Source of the DNA: Trichodelitschia bisporula
Lineage: Eukaryota > Ascomycota > Dothideomycetes > Phaeotrichales > Phaeotrichaceae
Direction of reading: 5' to 3'
NCBI GenBank assembly: GCA_010356995.1
Contig: ML996689.1
Coordinates: forward strand, 452,691 to 516,690
DNA: 64,000 nucleotides
Made by a program: the position numbers and the translations under genes. The notes below the pieces were generated by a model. It did not search any database and had not been told where the DNA came from. It was given only the letters and a program-made list of their open reading frames with translations. Shown here in pieces: positions 32,720 to 44,300 of the stretch (positions are counted from its first letter, which is position 1; the number at the start of each line of letters is the position of its first letter).

Positions 32720-33353
32720 CATATCAATGAAAAGGAAGCAGAACCATCAAAAATTAGGCGGAGATACTCCCCAAAGGAGTAGCTCATACCAGTATCCCCC
32801 CCTGCGCTGTGCCACGGCAAAGGGCTGTTCCGGTAGACTGTCGTATTCTGGATCGCGAACAGTTCCGCTTCCGTATGAAGAGAAGAAGAATAGGAGAAAG
32901 GGGGGGGGGGTACTTATACCGCTTGAGCGAGGTCCGAGCTTGGTTCTAGTTGATAGAGGTTTTTCCGGCGCTAAGAAGGTGGTGATGCTTAGGGAAGTTG
33001 GAAGGCACGCGGTCGCTCCGCGGTAAGCTCTCCACCGCGTCAAAGACGCGTCGCGGGTCAAAGGACATCTCATACCTTCCTCACAAACATCACCACCTTC
33101 TAGAACTAGCGCCGGAAAACTCCCCATCAACTACCAAGCTCGGACCTCGCCTGAGGGGTATAAATACCCCCTCTCCCCTCCCTCTCCTCCTCTTCTTTTC
33201 TTCTTCATACGGAAGCGGGACTGTTCGCGCTCCAGAATGCGACAGTCTGCCAGGGTCTCCTCTGCTTTGCGGAGAGGTGCTGGTATGGGTCCCTTGGGGG
33301 GCACCACCGTATAATTTTTGATTGCTCTGCTTCTTTTTTTTTCATTGATATGT
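32720..33353. repeat. Long inverted repeat (fold-back element) with a TATA box in each arm
   Basis: The left arm starts CATATCAATGAAAA. The reverse complement of the right end reads the same, and the two arms match with roughly 75-80% identity over about 270 bases each. Shared blocks include CAAAAATTA, CATACCAG, AGACTGTCG(T/C)ATTCTGGA, GCGAACAGT(T/C)CCGCTTCC, GCGAGGTCCGAGCTTGG and AAGGTGGTGATG. The centre (about 33010-33075) is unpaired apart from a small CGCGTC-AAA-GACGCG hairpin. Each arm has a TATA-like box (TATAAATACCCC on plus in the right arm; TATAAGTACCCC on minus in the left arm) followed by a pyrimidine-rich tract, pointing outward. No coding capacity is visible. It could be a fold-back/MITE-like DNA element, or two copies of one promoter-bearing repeat (for example solo terminal repeats) inserted head to head. 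Confidence 0.85.
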
Positions 33354-33433
33354 TCGCCTTTGCGCGGGCTGTTGAGGAAGATTTGGAGTAGCAGTTTCTT
33401 GCCTACGTCTAATCGCCATCCTCATCCTCACGC

Positions 33434-33560
33434 TCACACTCACCCTGACCCTGGCCCTGACCCTGGCCCTGGCCCTGAAGCCCCACCTTAACCCGCCCGC
33501 CCTAACCCACACCCTAACCCACACCCCCGACCCACACCTTCCCGCATGCCAGCCCACACC
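33434..33560 (+). repeat. Cytosine-rich short tandem repeats with CCCTAACCC motifs
   Basis: Degenerate arrays of CCCTGACCCTGG and CCCTAACCCACA run for about 120 bases. CCCTAA is the complement of the fungal telomere unit TTAGGG, but only isolated copies occur, so this is at most an interstitial telomere-like sequence or a chance C-rich minisatellite. Confidence 0.5.
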
Positions 33561-34117
33561 TAATCCTCACCCTTGGGAAGTGGCCAATTGGGCTCGGTCC
33601 CGCGTTTTAGCAGCAGCGACAAACTTGCACCCATTATTGACGCCGACCAACGGGCTAGTAAGGCAGTCGGCCCGTCCCAAGGCTGAGCCCCGCAGCTGCT
33701 GATTGGCCGATCGCCGAGCCCATGATGCCACACGCAGTTCGAACCCACGAAGCTGCAGGTTGACAGGTGCGGCGTGTAGTGCTTGCAGCGAGACGTGGCC
33801 AACGCACTCACCCTTTTGAGCAGTGGTCGCTGTGATCCGCTCCGGCCTCCGAGCGCCGTCGGTGGGAACGCTCGCAGCATCGCGCTCGCTGGTGCGCGGG
33901 GAGGAAGTAGCGGCAGTCCACGCCCGGGTTCAAATGTATCCCCATCACCTCCCCGCCTCTCACCAAACAGCTTCATTTACCCACTCACAGCACTTCTGTT
34001 CATTTCATCTCCAGCCCGCTAATCGCTTAGTATACACCCATTCTTTTCTATTCCAACCCACCGCCATGGCGCCTCTGCCGGGTAGCCGCTTATGCTTTCC
34101 GCTCGCGGACCGCTACA

Positions 34118-35321
34118 TTGTTTGTCCTCGGGCGCCTCTTACATCTCTTCCAATACACCAACGGTGCCCCCACCTGGTTCCATCACCGCTATGACCTCCT
34201 CGCGTATCTCACCGTCTGCGAGCTCTGCATGACCAGAGGCTTCGTCAACACCATCATGAGTCTACACATGTTCAACCGGGGGCACCTCCGCCTGCCCCCT
34301 CCGTTTGCACGCGCTCTTTCCCCCGAGAATGTCCGCAGGCGTGCCGACATCTTCCTAAGCCGACCCTCATCCGACCGCGACTTATCCCCAGATGAGGCCC
34401 GCAACCTCCTTAACCGGCGCGTACGGGACGCCCACGCCGCCGCGCAAGAGCGCCCCTGGACCGATGACTGGTCGACGTATGGGTGGAACCAGTCCGTTGT
34501 TCGCGCCGAGATATTGCTCGCAATGACACGGGTCCGGACCGCTGCCGAAGCGTCGGAAATTTGGGCAAAGACATGGGCCCGTCAAATGTGGGGATGGTTG
34601 TGGTATGGCGGATTGCTGGCTGGCCTGTTAGCCGACGGAGGCGACTTATTTGAACCATTTTGATGTGAAGAATGGGCTGCTCGTTGCCTAAGCACCTACG
34701 GGCGAAGTGAACTACCGATCGATTTGGTTCTACCACAACCAGCCCGAGGCCCTGATGGCCGTCCCGCCGCCCAGGTTCTGGGGCGATTTTGCGGCTTATT
34801 TCTGGAAGGAGATCTGCCAAGTGGCAAGGGTGCATCCGAGGTCTCTACGTTACGTCCTACAAGAAGAAATACTGCAAGGTGCAGACGACTATACGACCAA
34901 TCCGATCCAGATGGCCTTGTATCGACGGGATGAGCGCTTGGAGTATTATGCTTTTGGAGGCCAGGTTGTGTTTTCCGCTGAGGAAGAGGCAGGCAAGGCC
35001 TTGAACGGCAGTCTGTATGGGATTGAAACTGCCCGGATGCTGATTCAGAATAAAGAGACGCTCGGCGTTAAGACTATAACCCATGTGTTGGTCCTCCCGG
35101 TCGAAATGGGGTGGGACTGGATCGATTATGAATCGGATAACGGCGATTGGAATGACTTATGGAGCCAGTACTTCGAGGACTGTGCGGATTGGCCGTCATT
35201 TCCCCTTGTCAACATGGTGTACGTCGTTGATAATTTACGGAAGCCCCCGGGTCAAGACGATACGGTTGAAAATACGACGCAAATTGAGAGCATTCCTCGC
35301 CCGGTCGCAACCTCAATGTAG
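34118..35321 (+). pseudogene. Unrecognised protein-coding locus, probably decayed
   Basis: Two frames have protein-like composition. The first (34118-34663; no ATG at its start, continuing upstream in frame) reads GRLLHLFQYTNGAPTWFHHR, DLLAYLTVCELCMTRGFVNT and AEILLAMTRVRTAAEASEIW. The second (from about 34640 to 35321) reads ATYLNHFDVKNGLLVA, a TAA, then APTGEVNYRSIWFYHNQPEA and onward to WDWIDYESDNGDWNDLW. The TAA at 34689 interrupts an otherwise continuous frame and could have arisen from CAA by a C-to-T change, the direction of repeat-induced point mutation. The switch between frames near 34630 has no convincing intron. An alternative is a short intron with poor signals removing both problems. 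I do not recognise a family and find no membrane or catalytic motifs. Confidence 0.45.
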
Positions 35322-38300
35322 GGTTTCTGCCACGATGCCGGAAGAAAAGTCGGGACAAACTTGATCGACGGTTAAAATAATTTTGAGTTGCCTGGATGCT
35401 CACTCAGATCAAGGACGCGTTCTGGGGCAAGACGTGATCTGGGGCAAGACGCGCCGTAGATGATGCATGGCTGCCATCTGAACCAAAGCTGGATAGTGCG
35501 CGTTGAGCGATGTCTGTTCGTTGCCGGTTGACATTGTGAAAGGTTCAAAGCATTTTACTTTCAGTCATCGTATCGTGGTTTGTGGAATTATGCAGAACTT
35601 CATTTCCGTGTGGTCTGGACGGATGATATCACTTGCCTGCCTATGACAGTTAGTCGGCTAGAGCTATCTCGTCTGCGCATTCAACTGTCCGTTCAGGTGT
35701 TTTTTGATACCCCTTTACGGTCTGAAGCTCCCAAGAGGCAGGAAAAAGGACAGTAAATATTGCACTCACCACGGCAAATTCAAGATACGTCAGGCCTTGG
35801 GCTCAGATCTACCCGCATTCAAAGACATCCAGAGTATTCTGCCGACCGATGATGAGGGTTTACTAGAAACGAAAGTCGTTCGGAGTGATTCAGGCAAAGG
35901 TTCAGCAGCAAGCGAGGATGAAGAGATGTGAGCCGCAGGAGAAGGAAGTCGCACATTATTGCCCCGGTTGAGGCGGAAGGTGCAACTCAACACCATGCCA
36001 AGCATCACCAACTTCGACTCTGGGCTTCAGGGACTCTAACGGTGTCCAGCCTCAGCATCAGACTGAGCTATAATAGGACATCAAACCTTTGCAACGTTTC
36101 TCCTAAATACACGACAGCTGGCTCCAAGACCCAGCCGACATGCGGCCAAAAGGGTACTGCCTCGCACTCAACAGCTCATCCGGCACCCCCTAGACCCTCC
36201 ATGTGGACAAGAATATCTAGGTCCAAACGCGCACCCGGAATACCTTCATGGGCAGTAAACCAAATCCCCCATCTGCCCCTTCATCTCCGTCCTCTCCGCC
36301 CGCGCCCTTCGCGCCCTCCCCGCATGCCCATCACCCACCTCGCCCACACCCACCCCCTCCCAGCGCACAACCCCCTCCCCCATCTCAGCACCAGCACCCA
36401 CCCTCCCATCCGCCAACCCAGCGCCACGCAGCCGGTAAACCGCGCAACACTAACCGCTCGCCACCTCCTCATCCCACCGTCCCCCCATATCGCCTAGCCC
36501 GCAACGCCCCCCCTCCCTCCCTCCAAAAGCACCAGACCAAACCAAGCCAAGCCAGGCGAGCCCAGGCCACCCCTCCCCTCCCACCAACCCCCTCACTCCG
36601 CGCGCCGCGCACAAGCACGCCCGCACCCACGCGCAACGGCCGCCCGGAGCACGACGCTGAAACGGCGGACGGACGGGTGTTGGCGGTGCTGCGGTGCGCG
36701 GGGGCGGGAACGGTAGCACTCTTCATGGGGTTGTGGTTCGTCGGGCGGGGCCGTGGGGGCTGGGTTGGGTTAGGCCCTGAATGCGGTTCCCTGGTTCCCT
36801 GGCGGAGTGGGTTGGTTGTACGTCGTCAGTTGGCTGTTGGGATTGAGGGGACACCAGAAGGGGGGAGGGGAGGATGGGCGGTTCGCGTGTCTCCTGGATT
36901 TGGGGCGGGTGGGTGGTTCAGCTCAATGCTCCTGTGACGGTAAGCAATACTGCGGCGCTGTGGAATGCTTTCATATGTCGACATGGCATCGGAAACATCC
37001 CATGCTTATCCCATTCCACCCAATGACCTTGGGCCAAATCAACCCCTTATCATAACCGGCCAGGTGTTTATTGCGAGATATCCTCCTCGCTGACATGTGT
37101 CCGAGCCCTTCCCAGCCTATTCGCCCCTGCCACTGACGTTTAACAGTTAAAGCAACTACCCTGGAGCTTCAATCAAAATATCATAGTAATACCAAGGCGT
37201 TCACACACAGGTGAGACCAGTCTTCGCCTCTACGCTCAAAAGGAGCGATCTGAGTGTGCCAGATCGACCAGTGCTCGGTGACATCCACCATCGACTTTGG
37301 GGCGTCAAGGAGAGGACAGCACATTAGGAACCCTGCCAGCTTCAATGCACTCGGCAGAAAACACCAAAGGGATATGTTAGAATTATAAAAGAGCAGACGT
37401 GAGGTAGGAAAAAGTCCAGATCGGCTATGGAACATCTCCTGGATCGTAGGACATGGGGTGCCGTAGGGTCGCGGCTCAGAGCAGCGAATGTAGGTCAGAC
37501 TTCTCCGGTTAACCTGGCGGACATCTTAGAAGGTAGGAGCATCTTGCATCCTGGAAGAATTGCGTAGACGTCTAGCTAGCCATAGCTCATGGAAGGGAGC
37601 TTGCCTTCGTGGGTGCGGTCCAAATCTGGCAGCCTGTTAAGGAGCAGTCGTCAGTTCCTGTACCAGGAAGGCTACGAAAATGGGAGGCTGAGGGCATAGA
37701 CGCTCCGCACCTATATTGTCAAACCTCTAGAACGGCTACCTTGCGGTACGGCAGTCCCGCAAAAATCTACATTCCACCTCCCGTCATCATCAATCCCCTT
37801 CGCCATGTCACAAAAATCACCCAAACCTGAACCCATTAGCACTCCGATTCAATAGCAATCAGACCACTCTCTCAAATACATGTCCCATCATCTCCTCTTC
37901 CACAGCCTAACCCATCCACCCGTCATCCGGCCCCAATCCACCGCCTCGATCACCGATCCAGCCCCCTCGGCCGTAAGCCGCAGGCCGCAAGCAGCTAGAG
38001 CCGGAAGCGCGCACCGGGCAAAACGGATGCTACAGCGAGCGAGGGTGCGAGGCTAAGCGGGCGGATGGGTTCGCGAGAGCGGGTGGGCAAGCGTAAACGG
38101 GATTTAGGAGGCTGGAAAGGGCGAACGGGCAAGCGAAGGTGTAGAGCCAGGAATCTCTCCGGGTCTTGTGCAGCATGACCGGGCTTTCTTACAGCAGCCG
38201 CTATGGAAATTGCAACTCCATGGTCGTGGCGGCGCTAGTTCGACGTTTGGCTGAGGGTTGAGTGAGCTTGTCATCGGGGGCGGGGGGGGCGAGGTCGAGA

Positions 38301-41300
38301 TGTGGCTTCGGGGTGGCTGGGCTTTGCGGACGATGCTGGTGACGCCGGCGCGCCGCTGTCAAGACCGTGCCTGGCGGTGTTAGGAATCGCATGTACGGCT
38401 AGCGGCTAGCCCTGTGGCCTGTTAGTAACGTACGACAAGGCCAACGCGGGCCAGACGTTCGCGCGCCTGTGGCGAATGGCTGGGCTCCACGAAGAGGGGG
38501 GCAGGATGCGTCGTGGGACGATTAATGGGCGTTTTGATATAGGCTGCGCTGGCGATTTGCTGCGACGAATATACTCTGTGAAAACTTCGCGGTGGACTTA
38601 TGGCTATCTTCGTCCGTTCCGGGGCCATGCGGGAGCTATGGGAAGGCCTGGATTGCCCCAAACACCTGAAAAATCCGGGCGAGGCTAGGGAGATGGCAGC
38701 TTGCCAGTTGCCTTCCATCCCGGCGAGCGTGCGGCACCCCAAACCCCTCTTGTGATTGCCGTCTTCAGTGCGGTGGGTGGTGGTCGGGTCGAATCCCTTC
38801 CGTCGGATCCACCACCCCTCGTGACGTCCTCAAATCAGACGCATTACGTCCGTATATGCGCGAGTGAGGCCAAGGTTCGGTGTTGCATAGGCCTTTGCAG
38901 TAAAGAAGGCTATAATAAAAGGGCTATAGGGAGGAGGGGTGGTGTGTGAACCATGAGAGTTACACCATGGGCGTCAGTTTCCCGCCGGACCCAGAGCAGT
39001 GGGAATGAACAATGGAGCTTTGCAGATGCGTACCGTAAGAAGATGTTCACGGTCCCAGGTCGGAACGGGCAGTCAATCATCGGCTTCAACGCTGCTGAGG
39101 CTGAGTGGAGACAGACAGCGGAGGAAGGTGAGTCTGGGTATGCAGAAAAAATAACTAGGCCGTCCGCGGCAAGAAAATCAGCGGGGCGTTGCCGCAGCTA
39201 CCTGCAGGTCAACGGCGCGTCGATAGTTCAGGCAATAGCGAGTTCCGTAAAATGACGAAAACTGCCAGAAGCTGAGTTAGCGGGGAATGGCCCATCGGGG
39301 TCGATGAGCCTGAACGTTGGATTGAGAAGGTAGGTACGCAAAGTAAATCTCCCGCAACAGGGAGCCAAGCTCCGGTTGGGTTACAGAGTACGGTACACTC
39401 ATTCCCACGCGTGCCCCGAGTACTAGGCATGGGGTCAGTGGCATCATCCAGATTTGAACAACGGTAGCCGGGGGAGGGGTAAGAGATTAGGGATGTGTGG
39501 TTGGGAGCGGATGTAGGGAGAGGGGTTGTGGGAAATCGGAGTGTAAGGTGGCAATGAATGTATACCTTCACGCGTCTGGCTTGACTCCTGCGCATCAGAA
39601 CGTATCATGTATGCCCTGTTGCGCCCCGCGATGGCTTCCCTACCGGTCGGTGGATTTGGCTGCTGGCCGAGTGGCTGCGCCAAGGGGGAGAAGGGAAAAC
39701 AGCGGCCAAAACCAAGGGGATTTTCCCCGATGCATGTTGAGACACATCATCGCGGTGCGAGCTTGTATCCTCCGTATGATAAACGGCCCGTACCGCTGTA
39801 GTGGTTCCTGTTTTTGCGAGGCTGAGGGCCCGGCCAATCACATCGAGTACAGGGCATCACGCCGCCATTAAGCTAACGTCGTGTCACACTGGGAGAAAAC
39901 AGAAATTTCGACGGAGGAGAAAAGCTGTTGGCTGACCAATACTGGCGGTCGACCGTGAACGCGATCGCCGCCGACCGGATGATCTGGCTCCATAGTCGGC
40001 CATCAGTTGCAGACTGAACGCATGCCAGCGCTCTGGAAAGTATACGGCATCAGGATTGTCGTGGAGGGCGTTAAGAGACAAGCAGATAAGGCAGCCAACA
40101 TTCGACTTCGAGGGAAGTCCAGTCCCAAGGCGGCAACATGCGTGTGGACCGACAACCAACGCCCGGGGGATGGTGTTTCATCCATTGTTGCGTTGCTAAC
40201 CTAGGGGTCGAGTTACTCCGCAGCGCGCAGCGGCTGGAGTGGCGGGTAGACGGCAAGTTGCAGTAAGTGGCATCTTTACTCAGCCACCAAGCATGGAAGT
40301 ATAAGGTACGCAACAAACAAGCGCCGATGAGCGGGGGCAGCAAAGCGAGAGAGAAACGTATGGAGAAGTTGCGGGTGCACAAACCCCAATCAATCGCGCA
40401 ATTCGAAGCGCCTTCGAAGCGCGAAGGAAGAAGGGGCTGCCCGTTGAGGCTGACGGCTGATGCTGTCCCGCCAACATGACAAGCACAGCAGCGGCGGGCA
40501 CCGCACGCAGCAGTTCCTCATGTCACCGTCGACCAGCCTCTAAAGGTCCCAAGAGCCAGGGACCAACTTTCGCTCTGTACCTTCAGCGGATAGTGCTGGA
40601 TCTCCAGAATGTTGCAAAGACTGGATCGATTCGAACGCAAGCCAGCAGGCAAGCAGCAGGCAGAGCAATGGCTTGCCTTGACTGTTTAAGATTGTCATCT
40701 GACCTGGCTCCCGGCGCGGTTCCAGCTGCAATTCGCCAGGCCGCATCCGATGCTTTCAAGCAGCAGATGTCTGCACCCGGGCATCAAATCCATGTCAAGA
40801 AAGAAGGGGGAGGCATGTGCAGAAATAAGCGGGTAATTTGTTGCTGGTGCTGCTGCGCCTGGCAAGAGTTTTGGGGGAGGGGGGGAGGGGGGGGCGAATG
40901 CGCATGGGGAACAGAGAAGCCCGCCTACAACTGGGGTTCAATGATGGTTAGGCTAACGGGTGCATGCATATCTGCTGCCTTCAAAGCTCAGGTTCTGCGA
41001 CGCGGGCTTGGGCGTGAATGGCATACCATGCCGGGCGTAAATACGGTGAGCAAACACAGGCTGCGCCGCGCTATCCAGAGCCGGCTTAGTTGGATTGAAG
41101 AAGGCGAGGCAATTCCAATACTGGCTGATATCGACTAGTGGTTTGTTGCTACCGGCTGCTGACGGCGGCGGAGTGAGGTGGTTTACCAAGGCTCAGCGAG
41201 GATGCAGGAGCTGGGGAGATGAGGAGATTGAGGGGACATACGTGGGAGCGGCTAGGCATTTCGTCGGTTGATGATCAAGGTGTGCTGCGGTTTACTGTAG

Positions 41301-44300
41301 TCAGCACCGAAATCGTTGGTGGTGAGGAAGAGCGGAGGGATGAGGTGTCGAGAAAGTTGAATGCGGTGGAGCGGACTGCACATCGCGCACCATTTTGGAC
41401 AGTGTGTGTGTGTGTGCGTGTGTGTGTTCCAAGGGCGTGTTCCTTCAGTAGCTGGAGGGAGGGCGGGGGGATGGTGGACGCTAAGTTATGGAATCGCATG
41501 AGCTGTAACACTGCTAGCCAACTACCATAGAAAAGTATTGGTAATTGGAGGACAATGAAGTAGAACTAGAGATGATGATATTTGGCGCTTAGTGCTGGTG
41601 TTGGTGTTGGTGTTGGTGTTGGATGATGGTGTAGATGGTCATCGCAAGTTGCGACTTCCACTTTCTAGTTCTAACCTGAAGTGTGAAGAGACTGGTAGAA
41701 GGAAGAAAGCCACGAACTTGCTGACATGATGATATGGGGATTGGCACCCTCAAATCCAGCAGTTGCGCACGAATCATGACACAACGATGATGTTGAAGTC
41801 TCCACCTTCTTTCCCCCGTGATTCTCCCATGCCCCCCCATGCCACCCTATGCCACCAAGCTAAACGCCTCAGGAGCCTCAAGCCTCAACTGGTAGACTTC
41901 ATCCTTCCTCAACCTCGTTCCTTCTCCCAATTCTCCTACTCTTCGCCTCTTCAGTTCTCAAGATCCAGTTCTAAATGGGTTTCCATACCATCTCTGCCAC
42001 CTCTTTCACATGTCCCACGTTTCAACACCCACTCCCATTCCCGTCGTCGTTTTACCCGATTCCCAAAACCACAACTCCGCGCCTCCCTTCTTCCTCCATG
42101 AGCCCACCAAACTCCCTCCCCCCCGGTACCCCGGTCAGATCCTTCATCCATACATCTATCGGGCTCACAGTACACAGGAGCAGCCGCATGCACTGATGCA
42201 CGTCAACCACCCTTCTAGGGCCAATTTGTGCCCTGCACCGCGCCTCGATTCGCTCACAACTCCGGGATCCCGCAGATCAGTACAAGCAAGGGACATCTCG
42301 AATCCCCCCCTCCCTAACCAAGAACTCAGACTTCACCGAACTCTCTACTCCAAGTCCCATCTCTCGACTATCCTTCGCCACCCCTCGCATGCGAAAAGTC
42401 CGTCCTATTATCTCGCCTCGTCTGCGTCGCGCATCAGTTGATCCCATGGCCTATCCCATGTTTCTTCTATCGTTACCGCCTCCCCCCAATGCCAAAGGTC
42501 TCAGTCGCAATCCCTCCCCGCCCGTGGTGCACAGCTCGATGCTTCTCGACGTGCATCCGGCCCGGCTTCCTGGGTGGAGCTATGTCATGGCCGTCGGCCG
42601 GCCGCCGACACGGACTACTCCAGGAAAAAAAGGCCGAACCCAAGTCACAACACCGGTTCGAGTGTGCCTTACCATTCCTATTCGAAGCCCTGCCATGCCA
42701 TCTTACCCCCCCCTCTCATCCCCCTCACCCACCCACCTGCTACTACCCTTTCCCGAACCAGTCCATTCCAAAACCAGTTATTTTCCCAAACTTTTTTCTT
42801 CTCCCCACCGAACGGACCAATTTGTATCAGATGGGGTTGCAACGCTCAGCCGATTCCCTACGGGGTTTGGACAGGCCTGTCGCGGCCACGGCCGCTTCCT
42901 ATCCCATCTTAGGACTTTGTCTTTCCCCCTTGGTGCTTCTACCGCCTAGAACTAGATCCGTCAATTTTTTCTCTGACCTGGCAGTTCTCGCCCCACTGTC
43001 TGCCAGTGGCGGTTGTGACAGATAACGGGAGAAGGCGGCTTCTCCGCCATTTTTGGCTTTCCATCGCCTTTCTCCGTTGTTTCGTTTCCACACGCCATAT
43101 CGTGGCGGGCGGAGACACCGTTCACGTTCGTCTCCATCATGGAAACATAGCCCAACTGCAAATGGTCGAAACAGAACGAGGTTGACACCTGGCCACCGCG
43201 CACACTCTCATCCCACCGCCCGGCTCTGAAGACTGCCATTAGCGCATTGCCAATGGCTGTCTGACCGCGCTTCCTACCTAGGCCGAAGTGGGATGGCGAA
43301 GTTTGATCATTCGCGCGCTAGCGTGCAGGTTATTCTTGGACAAGGCATGAAACATTGCATTTACCAAGTTGCCGGAGGTTGGTGGGCACGGTAGTCGTGG
43401 GGATGAGAGGGAGGACGGAAGGGAAGCGGGGATGAAGGATAAGGACTGGGGGGGTGTATGAGACGTGGATATCTCCCAACCGTCGCCTTTTCTTTACAAT
43501 CCGCGTCCACAGTACCCGTCGGCGGGGCTGAGGCGAGTCGGCCGGCCGGTTCCTGCATTGCTGCATGAAAAAGGAGCGCAAAGGCCCTAGCGGAGCTGAT
43601 TCCCCGGAGTAAGGAATGCTGCGGGTGCGTGGACGTAAGACATTTCGAGAACACCGAGCAGCCATTCCCTGGTGTCGAAGTCTTGATAGTAGACCGCTTT
43701 TGGAAATGCTGTTTGGCTGCAGCTTTCCAATGCTACCGTGGTGTTTAGAGAATGGAAATTGGCCTGGCAGCTTGGCCCAGATGAGAATGACTACGGCTTC
43801 CGGAGGGAGGCTGAAGCAGCAGGCAAGCTGCTCGGATTTCCGGCGCCGTATCGAAAGCAGCATCTTCGGATGCGATGAGCGGCAATGGCTAAAGATGTAG
43901 CTGTAGGGCGAAAGGTCTTCCAAGGTTCACAATCATTGAAGGGCAGGACAAGAAGGCGCACCCATAAAGAAGAAGCTAACCAACGGGGGGAAGGGGTGCG
44001 GACAGGAGCGCATTTGGTTCAAAGCTCTCCATCTGCTCTCGCTCACACATGCACTTCCGAATCCTCGCAGGATACTTCTATCAGGTACATTTACTTTCCC
44101 CTGCCTCTTGTTTTTTCAAATCCCATTTGCGAGCCAACTGAAGCCAGACGCTCTCTCCCTTTGCCTTCCCATCTGTCGGTCCAACCCGTCGTCCCCATGA
44201 CCTGCTACTGATAGTCCATCAGCGCTTCTAAACTTTCTATTCACGTACGCATACGGCCCTCCCCGCCCCCCCTTACACCCCCCCACCTCTCCTCCCTCCC

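Noticed and set aside
33434-33560. Telomere or subtelomere boundary
   Set aside because: Only isolated CCCTAACCC units occur within a general C-rich repeat, with unique genes on both sides.
33730-33765. Possible tRNA B box (TTCGAACCC on plus)
   Set aside because: No A box or stem pairing at suitable distance.
36248-36937. 229-codon Pro-rich frame
   Set aside because: First two thirds is C-rich low complexity and the rest lacks conserved features; could be real, but I cannot support it.
40476-41138. 220-codon frame
   Set aside because: Composition looks random and the frame crosses a G-rich simple stretch; no splice or motif evidence.
43330-43923. 197-codon minus-strand frame
   Set aside because: No recognisable domain and no flanking exons; length is within chance at this base composition.
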